Source of the DNA: Alistipes excrementigallinarum
GTDB lineage: Bacteria > Bacteroidota > Bacteroidia > Bacteroidales > Rikenellaceae
DNA: 64,000 bases
Direction of reading: 5' to 3'
Assembly (NCBI GenBank): GCA_019112825.1
Contig: DXIP01000008.1
Span: 1-64,000, forward strand
The number at the start of each line of letters is the position of its first letter. Position 1 is the stretch's first letter. This document shows, piece after piece, positions 17,901-26,399 of the stretch. The notes under the pieces were generated by a model that was given only the letters and a program-made list of their open reading frames with translations, did not search any database and had not been told where the DNA came from. The position numbers and the translations under genes were made by a program.

Positions 17901-19136
17901 ATGAAAACGAACTGGAAGATGATGAGCGCGGTCCTCGCGGCCGGTGCGATGCTCCTTGCAACCTCCTGCTCCGAGAGCAGCTCGGACGACGCAACGCCGG
18001 CACTCGGCGGTGAAATCGCCTCGGGGCAGACGCTCGTGGGCAACGTCACCTCGGATGCCTACCTGCTCAAGGACGGAACCTATAAACTGAGCGGCGGCCT
18101 GCACGTCAAGTCGGGCGCAACGCTCCACATCGCCGAAGGGGTCACCATCGAGGCCATCGACGATGCCGTGGTGGACTACATCCTCGTGGAGCAGGGCGGC
18201 AAAATCGACGCCCAGGGTACGGCTTCCAAGCCGATTGTGATGACCAGCGAGTTGAAGAAGCCCGGCGCCTGGGGCGGCATCCACATCTGCGGCCGCGCCC
18301 ACACGAATGCCGGTGCCGGCGTCCTCTCGGAAATCGGCAACGCCCCCTACGGTGGCTCGGACGACGCCGACAACTCGGGTACGCTGCGCTACATCCGGCT
18401 CGAATATACCGGCTTCGCCTTCGACGAGGAGCATGAGGCCAACGGCGTCTCCTTCTACGGCGTGGGCAACGGCACGACGGTCGAGTACCTGCAGGCCTAC
18501 AAGGGCTCGGACGACGGTTTCGAGTTCTTCGGCGGTTCGGTCGACGTGAAGCACATGGTATCGACCAGCTGCTCGGACGACTCGTTCGACTGGACCGAGG
18601 GCTGGAACGGCCGCGGCCAGTTCCTGGTGGCCTATCAGGAGGGCGAGTCGACGCTCGGCTACGAGTGCGACTGCCTGATGGAGTGCGACAACAACGGCAC
18701 GAACTTCAGCGCCACGCCGGTGGCACACCCCGTGCTGGCCAACCTGACGCTCGTGGGCAACGGCTCGACGGAGAGCACGCACGGCATTCGTCTGCGCGCC
18801 GGTACGCAGGTCGAGCTCTGCAATGCCCTCATCACGGGCAAGCCGGGCTGCATCACGCTCGAGACCACCGAGACCGAGCAGGCACTCAAGGAGGGAACTT
18901 CGAAGCTCACCCACATCGCCATGAGCTCGGAGCTGGTATCCGAGAAGGGCATCTACACCAACAGCGACTTCGAGGCCGCAACGGACAACAGCACCGACTA
19001 CACCCCGGCGCTGACCAACCACTACGTGGGTACGGTGGCCGGCGGCGAGGCTCCGTCGGACAGCTTCTTCACGGCAGCCAACTACAAGGGCGCCGTACCG
19101 GCCGACAACGACTGGACGGCCGGCTGGACCCTCTGA
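17901..19136 (+). CDS. Predicted right-handed beta-helix surface lipoprotein, partner of the TonB receptor
   Basis: 411 aa, lipidation Cys23 (LLATSC) followed by a Ser/Asp-rich linker. The body has repeated short strand-turn units typical of a beta-helix: LHVKSGATLHIAEGVTIEA, GKIDAQGTASKPIVMTSELK, KPGAWGGIHICGRAHTN, then LRYIRLEYTGF, TTVEYLQAYKGSDDGFEFFG and VDVKHMVSTSCSDDSFDWTE. The GAWGG-GRA segment is a hallmark of a lipoprotein family found next to TonB-dependent receptors. No catalytic residues are evident. It probably captures or presents the receptor's ligand at the surface. The ligand is unknown, and some databases give this family misleading transporter names. Confidence 0.8.
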   Translation: MKTNWKMMSAVLAAGAMLLATSCSESSSDDATPALGGEIASGQTLVGNVTSDAYLLKDGTYKLSGGLHVKSGATLHIAEGVTIEAIDDAVVDYILVEQGGKIDAQGTASKPIVMTSELKKPGAWGGIHICGRAHTNAGAGVLSEIGNAPYGGSDDADNSGTLRYIRLEYTGFAFDEEHEANGVSFYGVGNGTTVEYLQAYKGSDDGFEFFGGSVDVKHMVSTSCSDDSFDWTEGWNGRGQFLVAYQEGESTLGYECDCLMECDNNGTNFSATPVAHPVLANLTLVGNGSTESTHGIRLRAGTQVELCNALITGKPGCITLETTETEQALKEGTSKLTHIAMSSELVSEKGIYTNSDFEAATDNSTDYTPALTNHYVGTVAGGEAPSDSFFTAANYKGAVPADNDWTAGWTL

Positions 19137-19516
19137 GCGGACCGACTCCCTTCGGCCGGGGCTCGTCTGCGGCGATGAATGCGGACGGCGCCTCTGCCGG
19201 AACGGAAAAACCGGAACTTCCCCTGCGGAAGTTCCGGTTTTCTCGTTTTGTTGTGCCGGGGCGCGGCGGTCGGCGGCGCCTTTTCGGTGCGGGCGGTCGA
19301 AGTGACGGCGGTCGGAGCGTCGAAGTGGCTTTCGGTGCTTTCGGCTCGGGCGGCCCTGTTGCCCGGTTTTTGTGTCGGTGTGATTCGGCCCGGAGGAGGG
19401 GGCCGCTTCCGGTCGGGGAGCGCTTCGTGCGCGGCTCAGTTGCCCGGTTTTTGTGTCGGTGTGGTTCAGCCCGGAGGAGGGGGCCGTTTCCGGTCGGGGA
19501 GCGCTTCGAGCGCGGC
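19137..19516. other. Convergent intergenic region with terminator and 81-bp tandem duplication
   Basis: No gene. It holds the terminator at 19208-19240 and two 81-bp direct copies at 19358-19438 and 19439-19519, plus a repetitive stretch before them. Confidence 0.7.
19208..19240. terminator. Terminator after the beta-helix lipoprotein gene
   Basis: A perfect 14-bp stem (AAACCGGAACTTCC / GGAAGTTCCGGTTT) with a 5-nt loop is flanked by A and T runs, so it could serve both strands. Confidence 0.85.
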
Positions 19517-19519
19517 TCA
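19358..19519. repeat. 81-bp tandem direct repeat, two copies
   Basis: Copy one starts at 19358 and copy two at 19439. Both begin GTTGCCCGGTTTTTGTGTCG and end in GCGCGGCTCA. They differ at about five positions (for example GATTCGG against GGTTCAG). The second copy runs into the stop codon of the DUF4924 gene. Confidence 0.9.
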
Positions 19520-20074
19520 GTCGTTCTTGAAGAGGTCCACCTCGCCGGTTTCGACCTTGCGGTACATGTCGGCCAACTCGGCGATGACGGGCGAGACGAA
19601 TTCGAGCGTGTCGGTGACGGCCGACTTGCCCCCCTCGCCCTTGATGCGGTAGAGCATGGCGGCGTAGAGGGCGCGGAAGCAGAGCTCCGTGTCGCTCATG
19701 CCGGGGTTCCCTATAATCTGGCGCAGCCGCGGCAGTTCGGGTTCGAGCCGTGCGAAGGTGGTGCGGTAGTGGGCCCCCACGGGGAGCTTGAGCAGCTGGA
19801 GATGGAGGTTGTGCATGTCGGCGATGAGGTGGAGCGTATGCTCCAGGTGGCCCTTTTCGTCCTTGCTCTCCTGGTGGAGCAGGTTGACGATGTCCATGTA
19901 CCAGAGCAGGAAGAGGTGCTTCTTCTCCTCGGGGATGTCCTTGCGCGGCTCGACGAGCTGCGAGAAGATGGCCTCGGGGCTGAACTGCAGCGCGCGTAGC
20001 AGGTCCTCGAGCTGCCACAGATAGAGGATGTATTCGGCGATGTTTTCGCGCCGTTTGGCTTGTGCTATATCCAT
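19517..20074 (-). CDS. DUF4924 family protein
   Basis: 185-aa, mostly helical, no signal peptide or membrane segment. It matches the Bacteroidetes-restricted DUF4924 family, which starts MxIAQxKRxENIAEYILYLWQLEDLLRA, as here. The function of the family is unknown. Its last codons lie in the start of an 81-bp repeat copy that fills the downstream gap. It is encoded downstream of the phosphate transporter on the same strand, separated by 272 nt of GC-rich repeats, so co-transcription is possible but unproven. No consensus promoter was seen before it. Confidence 0.88.
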   Translation of the reverse strand: MDIAQAKRRENIAEYILYLWQLEDLLRALQFSPEAIFSQLVEPRKDIPEEKKHLFLLWYMDIVNLLHQESKDEKGHLEHTLHLIADMHNLHLQLLKLPVGAHYRTTFARLEPELPRLRQIIGNPGMSDTELCFRALYAAMLYRIKGEGGKSAVTDTLEFVSPVIAELADMYRKVETGEVDLFKND

Positions 20075-20262
20075 TGTTCCACTTTTTTCAACCGTCCCGG
20101 CGGCCCGGTCCGTTCCCCGGCTGCCCGGTTTGTTTCCCGACGGTGAGACGTTCCCCGGCCGCCCGGTTTGTTTCTCCGGCTGCCCGGTCCGTTCCCCGGC
20201 TGCCCGGCTCGTTTTTCGGTCGCAGGTCTGTTTCCCCGGCTGCCCGGTCCGTTTTCTGACCG

Positions 20263-20326
20263 TCCGGCTCCCCGGTCCTCCGGCTCCCCGGTCCTCCGGC
20301 TCCCCGGCCCTCCGGCTCCCCGGCCC
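20263..20326. repeat. 16-bp tandem repeat, four copies
   Basis: Four head-to-tail copies of TCCGGCTCCCCGGTCC (last two with GGCCC). They sit inside a longer degenerate tract at 20090-20340 built from CGGCTGCCCGGTCCGTTCC-like units, between the DUF4924 and phosphate transporter genes. Confidence 0.9.
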
Positions 20327-20346
20327 TTCAGCCTCCCCCTGGTAGG

Positions 20347-22584
20347 TTACTTTTTCGAACTGACAATCCAGGTCGTGGGACCCGTGCGGTGCTTGAGGAA
20401 GTACTCCTGCGACTTGAGCAGGTTGCGCGACTGGAGCACCATGTTCTTCGTCTCGTTGAGAATCGTCAGATAGAGCATTGAGGCCTTGGTGTTCACCTTG
20501 GCTTCGTTGATGCGGCAGAGCTCCGACTTGATGGCCTCGGCGATGGACTCGAAGAGCTGGTCACGCAGCGTGAGCACCTCCTCGATATCCGAGAAGTCGC
20601 CCTCGCGCAGCATCTGGTTGATGCGGCGGTAGATTGACTCCACGTCGTCGTTGATGGACATCAGGTCCTTGGCCTGCGCCTTCGAGAGCCCCTCGTGGTT
20701 GTTGTCGATGTGCTCGAATGCCGGGCGCGTGATGTGCATCAGCGCCTTGGTCATCTCGTTGAGGTAGTCGACCACCTGGACGTAGTAGTGGGCCGTATTG
20801 ACGTCGCCGCTCTGCAGCTGCTTGAGCGTGGGCAGCAGCGTGTACTTGCGTTCGCGCGACTGGTAGAAGAGGTCGTTCGACTCCTTGACCATGTTGCGCA
20901 GCTCCTTGCGGTTCTCCATCATCACGGCGATGAGCGTGCGGTCGTAGATTTTCGTGGCGCTCTCCATCGTGGTGCAGACCTCTTCGCGCAGGCTGTGGAT
21001 GATGTCCTCGTTGGTGGCCTCCTTCCTGCTCTGCGTGGCGGTCTGCTTCTCCTTCTTGCGGAAGTTGCTGTGGTAGAGCATGTAGCCGCACAGCAGCGTG
21101 ATGACCACGAAGGCCGTCGTGCCGCCGTAGACGAGCGCCAGCCCGACGATGAAGGCGATGAGGAATCCGCCGAGCGCCGTGACGAACCATCCGGCGACGA
21201 CGGTCATCACGCCCGAGATGCGGTATACGGCACTCTCGCGGCCCCAGGCGCGGTCGGCCAGCGACGTTCCCATTGCCACCATGAAGCAGACGTAGGTGGT
21301 CGAGAGGGGGAGCTTGAGCGAGGTGGCCATGGCGATGAGCAGCGACGAGGTGGTGAGGTTCACCGTGGCGCGAATCATGTCGTAGGGGGCGCCGCTGTGT
21401 TCGACGTCTTCGTATTCGAAGCGGCGCGAGATGGCGTCGCGGACGCGCTGCGGAATGACGCGCGCGATGCCGGCGTTGATGTTGAGCGCCGCGCGGACAA
21501 TCGTGCGCGAGAAGAGCGACGAGCCGTACTGCTCGGAGCCCTCGTCGCCCTGTGCCGAGAGCGAGATTTCGGTCTCGGTGACGTGCATCGACTTCTTCGA
21601 GGTCCAGAGCGTGAGAATCATGATGGCGCCCGCGGCGAGCAGCACCAGGAAGTTTGCCGGGACGTTCTCGTTGAGCGCACCCATGAGCATCTGGCTGTCG
21701 CCGGCGTGGCGGGCGATGCTGTAGGCGTCGAATCCGGCCACGGGCACGCCGATGAAGTTGACCAGGTCGTTGCCGGCGAAGGCGAGCGCCAGCGAGAAGG
21801 TGCCGGCCAGAATCGTGATGCGCAGGATGTTGATTTTGAGCCGCTGGATGAAGAAGAGCAGCAGCGAGCAGCCCACCCAGCAGATAAACAGCGAGAGGAG
21901 CAGGTGCTGGTCGATGAAGCGGATGAAGGCGAGGCCTGCGAGCACCGTCTTGAGCCCCTTGAAGAGGGCGAAGTAGACGATGGCCGTCAGCGAGGCGCCG
22001 CACCAGAGCGAGCCGTAGCGGCGGAAGAGTGCCGTGTAGCGGAACGAGAAGATGGTGCGCGAGATGTACATCACCACCGTGCCGCAGGTGAAGGCGATGA
22101 CCACCGAGAGCAGAATCGCCGAGACGATACCCATGGCCCGCGACGTGTTGATGAATTCGCCCAGTGCGGAGGTCCCCAGCGCCGGGTCGTTCGAGATTTT
22201 GTAGATGGAGACGGCGATGGCCGAGCCCAGCAGACAGAAAATCAGCGAAACGGTGGTCGAGGTGGGCAGCCCCCACGAGTTGTAGAGGTCGAGCAGGATG
22301 ACGTTGGCGAACATGACGCCCAGATAGAGGGTCATCACCTCCTGGAAGGTGAATCGTCCGGGGTCGAACATGCCGCTGCGGGCCACCTCCATCATGCCGC
22401 TCGAGGTGAGGACTCCGATGATGATGCCGACGGAGGCCACCGTGAGAATCGTTTTCATCGAGGCGGCTTTCGACCCGATGGCGGAGTTGAGGAAGTTGAC
22501 GGCGTCGTTCGTCACGCCGACAAAGAGGCCGGAGACAGCGAGAATCCCGAGAATGACGATGATGACGGTGTAGATTTCGCTCAT
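20347..22584 (-). CDS. pitA: PiT-family inorganic phosphate transporter with C-terminal PhoU-like domain
   Basis: 745 aa. The N-terminal ~500 residues hold about ten to twelve membrane segments and the two PiT signature repeats: FVGVTNDAVNFLNSAIGSKA near residue 23 and AGNDLVNFIGVPVAGF near 268. These form the cation-coupled phosphate path. Residues ~530-745 are soluble and helical (LREEVCTTMESATKIYDRTL, KESNDLFYQSRERKYTLLPT), like PhoU/DUF47 proteins that control Pit transporters. The fusion is common in Bacteroidetes. ATG 22584 gives a normal start, and a TAATTTTG box lies 22 nt upstream. A GTTAACGTTAAC palindrome sits just beyond. Location is the inner membrane. Confidence 0.93.
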   Translation of the reverse strand: MSEIYTVIIVILGILAVSGLFVGVTNDAVNFLNSAIGSKAASMKTILTVASVGIIIGVLTSSGMMEVARSGMFDPGRFTFQEVMTLYLGVMFANVILLDLYNSWGLPTSTTVSLIFCLLGSAIAVSIYKISNDPALGTSALGEFINTSRAMGIVSAILLSVVIAFTCGTVVMYISRTIFSFRYTALFRRYGSLWCGASLTAIVYFALFKGLKTVLAGLAFIRFIDQHLLLSLFICWVGCSLLLFFIQRLKINILRITILAGTFSLALAFAGNDLVNFIGVPVAGFDAYSIARHAGDSQMLMGALNENVPANFLVLLAAGAIMILTLWTSKKSMHVTETEISLSAQGDEGSEQYGSSLFSRTIVRAALNINAGIARVIPQRVRDAISRRFEYEDVEHSGAPYDMIRATVNLTTSSLLIAMATSLKLPLSTTYVCFMVAMGTSLADRAWGRESAVYRISGVMTVVAGWFVTALGGFLIAFIVGLALVYGGTTAFVVITLLCGYMLYHSNFRKKEKQTATQSRKEATNEDIIHSLREEVCTTMESATKIYDRTLIAVMMENRKELRNMVKESNDLFYQSRERKYTLLPTLKQLQSGDVNTAHYYVQVVDYLNEMTKALMHITRPAFEHIDNNHEGLSKAQAKDLMSINDDVESIYRRINQMLREGDFSDIEEVLTLRDQLFESIAEAIKSELCRINEAKVNTKASMLYLTILNETKNMVLQSRNLLKSQEYFLKHRTGPTTWIVSSKK

Positions 22585-22606
22585 GAGAGGTCCTTGATTG
22601 TTTGGA

Positions 22607-22614
22607 CAAAATTA
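22607..22614 (-). promoter_or_regulatory. -7 element of the phosphate transporter promoter
   Basis: On the minus strand TAATTTTG matches TAnnTTTG. A TTTC-like -33 element lies about 19 nt further upstream (around 22632). Confidence 0.55.
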
Positions 22615-22651
22615 CGCCAAATTTTTCGCCGAAACGACCTCTTCATGGATT

Positions 22652-22663
22652 GTTAACGTTAAC
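22652..22663. promoter_or_regulatory. 12-bp palindrome upstream of the phosphate transporter promoter
   Basis: GTTAACGTTAAC is a perfect palindrome, followed directly by a further TTAAC. It lies about 20-30 bp upstream of the -33 region of the PiT gene, a place where activators bind. Regulator unknown. Confidence 0.35.
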
Positions 22664-22680
22664 TTAACGCTCGGCCGACT

Positions 22681-22725
22681 CAACGCAAAGAGCCGCGACG
22701 CTGGTGCATCGCGGCTCTTCGTTGC
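22681..22725 (-). terminator. Terminator of the EF-G2 gene
   Basis: The stem AAGAGCCGCGA / TCGCGGCTCTT is extended by CAACG / CGTTG at the base, with a 10-nt loop. It lies 28 nt past the stop codon of the EF-G2 gene. Confidence 0.75.
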
Positions 22726-22752
22726 AGAGGCGGAGCAGGCTCCGCCGCAGGG

Positions 22753-24909
22753 TCAATCCTCGTCGGTGTCGGTGTAGGCCTTCAGCAGCTTCTCCTGCAC
22801 GTCGGTGGGCACCTGTTCGTAGGAGGCGAACTTCATCGAGTAGGTTGCCGAACCCGACGTGAGCGACGAGAGCGAGGTCGAGTAGCGGTAGAGCTCGGCC
22901 AGAGGCACCGATGCGTTCAGGCGGTCGAAGCCCTTGTCGGACTCCATGCCCAGAATCATGGCGCGGCGGTTCTGCAGGTCGCTCATCACGGCGCCCATGT
23001 ATTCGCTCGGCACGAGAATCTCGACGTTGTAGATGGGCTCCATGATTTTGGGCCCGGCGTTGCGGAAGGCCTCCTTGAAGGCGTTGCGCGCCGCCAGCTT
23101 GAACGAGATTTCGTTCGAGTCCACCGGGTGCATCTTGCCGTCGTAGATGACCACGCGGATGTCGCGGGCGTAGGAGCCCGTCAGCGGGCCCTCGTCCATC
23201 TTCTCCATGATACCCTTCAGGATGGCGGGCATGAAGCGCGCGTCGATGGCGCCGCCGACGATGGCCGAGTAGAACTGCAGCTTGCCGCCCCACGGGAGGT
23301 CGTACTCCTCCTTGGTCTTGACGTTGACGGTCATATCGCCCTTGCCGGGAATCTTGTAGTTCTTCGGTTCGGGCATCCCCTCGTAGTAGGGTTCGATAAT
23401 CATGTGCACCTCGCCGAACTGGCCCGCGCCGCCCGACTGCTTCTTGTGGCGGTAGTCGGCCTGGGCGACCTTGGTGATGGTCTCGCGGTAGGGGATGCGC
23501 GGCGCGATGTAGTCGTAGGCAATCTTGTTGTCGGCGGCGATGCGCGTGCGCAGGATGTTCAGATGGTGCTCGCCCTGACCCTGGACGATGGTCTGCTTGA
23601 GCTCCTTGGAGTACTCGACCAGGATGGTGGGGTCCTCGTACTTGGCGTCGGCGAGCAGCTTGCCGAGCTTCTCCTCGTCGGCCTGCTCCTTGCACTTCAC
23701 GGCGGCGCGGTAGCGCGGCTCGGGGAAGACAATCGGCTCGACGGTGACGGGTGCGGCGGCTGCCGCGAGGGTGTCGTTCGTGCGCGTGCCCTTGAGCTTG
23801 ACCGTGCAGCCGATGTCGCCGGCCGAGAGCTCGGTCACCTTGATGCGGTTCTTGCCCGCCACGGCGAAGAGCTGCGAGAGCTTCTCCTTGTTGCCCGTGC
23901 GGGTGTTGACGAGCTCGCACCCCTCGGTGAGCTTGCCGCGGATGACGCGGAAGTAGCTGATTTCACCGATGTGCTGCTCAATCTGGCTCTTGAAGACGAA
24001 GGCCACGGCGGGCTGCGTCTCGTCGGCGGCGAGCTCCTCGCCCTCGGTCGTGAGGAACTTGGGGGCCTTGAGCGGGCCGGGGGCCACGTTGATGATGAAC
24101 TCCATCAGACGCTTCGTGCCGATGTCGTAGCGGCCCGAGGTGCAGAAGATGGGCATCACCTCGCGGCGGGCCAGACCAATCTTCAGACCCGAGCGGATGT
24201 CGTCCTGCGTGAGCGTACCCTTGTCGAAGTAGAGCTCCATGAGCGCCTCGTCGTGCTCGGCGGCCATCTCGACGAGCTCCTTGTTGAGCATCTGAGCCTT
24301 TTCGAGCTCCTCGGCCGGGATTTCGAGCTCCTCGCGGTGTCCGTCGTGGTCCTTGAAGCGGTACATCTTCATCAGCAGCACGTCGATGAAGGCGTTGAAC
24401 TCGGGACCCTGGTTCACGGGATACTGTACGATGACGGGTTTCACGCGCGAGGCGGCCTTGATGGATTCGTAGGCGGCTTCGAAGTTGGCCTTGTCGGCAT
24501 CGAGCTGGTTGATGACGCCGATGACGGGCTTCTTGAGGATGCGGGCGTAGCGGGCCTGGATTTCGCTGCCGACCTCCCAGCCGTTCTGGGCATTGAAGAG
24601 GAATACGCCGACGTCGCCCACCTTGAAGGCCGAGAAGAGGCTGCCGCAGAAGTCGTCCGACCCGGGGCAGTCGATGATGTTGAGCTTGCGCTCCATGAAT
24701 TCCGTAAAGAGGATGGTGGAGTAAATCGAGCGTTTGTATTCGTGCTCGATGTCCGTATTGTCCGAGAGCGTGTTGTTCGTCTCGATACTACCCCTGCGGT
24801 CGATGACCTTACCCTCATAAGCCATCGCTTCGGCAAGGGTAGTCTTACCCGAGCCGGGCGCGCCGATGAGAACGATGTTCTTGATTTCCTTTGCTGAATA
24901 GTTTTTCAT
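22753..24909 (-). CDS. fusA2: EF-G paralogue (EF-G2) lacking the catalytic switch II histidine
   Basis: 718-aa ribosomal translocase with the five-domain EF-G layout. The G1 loop is GAPGSGKT (16-23), G4 is NQLD, and domains II-V follow (ILVEYSKELKQTIVQGQGEH, then KKQSGGAGQFGEVHMIIEPY). The switch II motif, normally DTPGHVDF, reads DCPGSDDF, with Ser84 in place of the GTP-hydrolysing His. The same loss marks the Bacteroides EF-G2, reported to support translocation without GTP hydrolysis and to matter for growth in the gut under carbon limitation. It therefore is not the housekeeping EF-G. It is transcribed alone, with a ~170-nt leader and a terminator at 22681-22725. Confidence 0.9.
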   Translation of the reverse strand: MKNYSAKEIKNIVLIGAPGSGKTTLAEAMAYEGKVIDRRGSIETNNTLSDNTDIEHEYKRSIYSTILFTEFMERKLNIIDCPGSDDFCGSLFSAFKVGDVGVFLFNAQNGWEVGSEIQARYARILKKPVIGVINQLDADKANFEAAYESIKAASRVKPVIVQYPVNQGPEFNAFIDVLLMKMYRFKDHDGHREELEIPAEELEKAQMLNKELVEMAAEHDEALMELYFDKGTLTQDDIRSGLKIGLARREVMPIFCTSGRYDIGTKRLMEFIINVAPGPLKAPKFLTTEGEELAADETQPAVAFVFKSQIEQHIGEISYFRVIRGKLTEGCELVNTRTGNKEKLSQLFAVAGKNRIKVTELSAGDIGCTVKLKGTRTNDTLAAAAAPVTVEPIVFPEPRYRAAVKCKEQADEEKLGKLLADAKYEDPTILVEYSKELKQTIVQGQGEHHLNILRTRIAADNKIAYDYIAPRIPYRETITKVAQADYRHKKQSGGAGQFGEVHMIIEPYYEGMPEPKNYKIPGKGDMTVNVKTKEEYDLPWGGKLQFYSAIVGGAIDARFMPAILKGIMEKMDEGPLTGSYARDIRVVIYDGKMHPVDSNEISFKLAARNAFKEAFRNAGPKIMEPIYNVEILVPSEYMGAVMSDLQNRRAMILGMESDKGFDRLNASVPLAELYRYSTSLSSLTSGSATYSMKFASYEQVPTDVQEKLLKAYTDTDED

Positions 24910-25373
24910 ATCCCGTGAAAGTTTTAAGGTTGTTTTCGGTTGCTGCCGCGCCGTCGTGCGCCGGTCCTCGGGTGAAGGCTTCCGTGCGTATCGCTGCCCT
25001 CGGTTTCGCTGCCGTGCGATGCGGTCCGGGCGGAGGCGGTGCGGGGCTTCGGCGACCGGGAATGTCGTTTTAGCCGACTATAAATATACAAAAAAATCGG
25101 GATAACCAAATACCGTCGGCGAAAAAAGGGGCTCCGCGACGCCGGAAAAGCCCCGGAAAAGCGCCGGAAAAGGGGTGGATGCGGGCCGAATACGGGGTCG
25201 AAGGAGGCGGAACGGGCCGCGTGGCGGCGGGCGGAGAGGGCGAAGGGGCGGAGCGGAGTCGCGAAGGGTCGGGAGGAGGCGGAACACGGTCGGGACGGGG
25301 AGCGGGAGCGATGGGGGGCGAATGGGAACAGTGCGGGGCAGGGCGGGTCGTGGCCGCCTCGGCGCCCTCTCCG
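24910..25373. other. EF-G2 leader and purine-rich degenerate tract
   Basis: 24910-25078 would be the untranslated leader of the EF-G2 gene, GC-rich and with no recognised motif. 25081-25110 holds its likely promoter. 25120-25373 is a G/A-rich tract (GGAAAAGCC, GAAGGAGGCGGAACG and similar units) with no coding sense, lying beyond the stop of the AraC-type gene. Confidence 0.5.
25081..25110 (-). promoter_or_regulatory. Probable promoter of the EF-G2 gene
   Basis: On the minus strand TTTG (25110-25107) is followed after 18 nt by TATATTTA (25088-25081), one base off TAnnTTTG. This is the only AT-rich island in the region and implies a leader of about 170 nt. Confidence 0.5.
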
Positions 25374-26239
25374 CTATTCCCCTTTTCTTCCGGTGCGGCG
25401 CACCGAGAGCGGCGCCGACCCCGTCATGCGACGGAAGAAGCGTGCGAAGAGCGACGGGGAGCCGAAGCCCAGCAGCTCGGCAATCTCCGTCACGCTCAGG
25501 TCGGTCGAGCGCAGCAGCACGTTGGCCTCGCGCAGGCGGAAGTTCGCAATCCAGTATCCGGGCGTGTGCTCCGTGGCGCGTGAGATGGCGCGGATGAGGT
25601 ACTTCTCGGTGATGCAGAGCTCGGCGGCGTAGAACTTCGGGCTGTGCTGCTGGCGAAGTTGCGGTGGAGCAGCGCAAAGAAGCCGTCGGCAATCTGCTCG
25701 CAGCGGGCGCCGCGCCGGCGCAGGGGCCGGTCGGCATAGAGGTGCGAGGTCTCGGCGACGAGGACGAACAGCAGCGCCTCGACCACCTCGCGGCGCGAGG
25801 GGAAGCCGTCGCGGGCAAGCTGCATGCGCAGGAAGTCGAAGAGCTCGCTCAGGCTCCGCCACGCCTGACGGTCGGGCGCGATGCAGGGGCTCTGCTCCAT
25901 CGCCTCGCTGACCGAGGCCCGGAGCAGGAAGGGCTGCCCGGCCAGAAAGTCGAACGAGAAGCTGAGCATCCGCAGCCGGAGCTCCGCCGTGTGCGACTCC
26001 ACGCGGATGCGGCGCGAAGGGGTGAGGCAGAGCAGCTGCCCGCGCTCCAGCTCGTGGCCGATGCCGTCCACCTCGATGCGCATCGCGCCCTCCGTACAGA
26101 GCGCGATACGCAGCCCGTCGAAGCTGTCGTGCACGGTGCGTCCGCACGGAAAGAGCGCCTCGAAGGCGGCGGTCTCCTCCATGAGCGAACATTCGGCCGG
26201 CAGAATGGCGTTGCCGGGCTCTCTTTGTCTCTCGTTCAT
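25374..26239 (-). pseudogene. AraC-family transcriptional regulator, frameshifted
   Basis: Two overlapping minus-strand frames together make one AraC regulator. The first (from ATG 26239) encodes the sensor half up to ADGFFALLHRNFA and then reads nonsense to a stop at 25496. The second carries the DNA-binding half (FYAAELCITEKYLIRAISRA, VTEIAELLGFGSPSLFARFF) to 25374. The frames join if one base is restored near 25650, which would read NFAQQHSPKFYAAEL as in intact family members. It is divergent from the Bcr/CflA efflux gene, the usual place for a local regulator. It may be a true pseudogene or a sequencing error in GC-rich DNA. The promoter TATCTTTG at 26276-26283 is intact. Confidence 0.8.
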
Positions 26240-26275
26240 CGTCGCAGCGAGGGGGCATACTCCCCCTTTCGAGGA

Positions 26276-26283
26276 CAAAGATA
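26276..26283 (-). promoter_or_regulatory. -7 element of the AraC-type gene promoter
   Basis: TATCTTTG on the minus strand, 36 nt before the ATG at 26239. It lies in the 160-bp divergent region shared with the efflux pump gene. A weaker plus-strand candidate, GAACTTTG at 26361-26368, may drive the pump. Confidence 0.55.
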
Positions 26284-26399
26284 GCGAAAATCGGCCTCGA
26301 ATGGCGAATAAAGGTGCGGAAAAAGTGAACCGATGCACGGCAACAAGCGCCAATGCGCGGGAACTTTGCGCCGTCGAAAATGAATCATAACGCGAATCG

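Noticed and set aside
20695..22656. A 653-codon plus-strand frame opposite the phosphate transporter
   Set aside because: The minus strand encodes a clear PiT transporter with membrane helices. The plus frame is highly charged and has no homology signs.
25175..25632. Plus-strand open frames in the purine-rich DNA after the AraC-type gene
   Set aside because: They are Arg/Gly-rich, have no homology signs, and arise because stop codons are rare in G/A-rich sequence.
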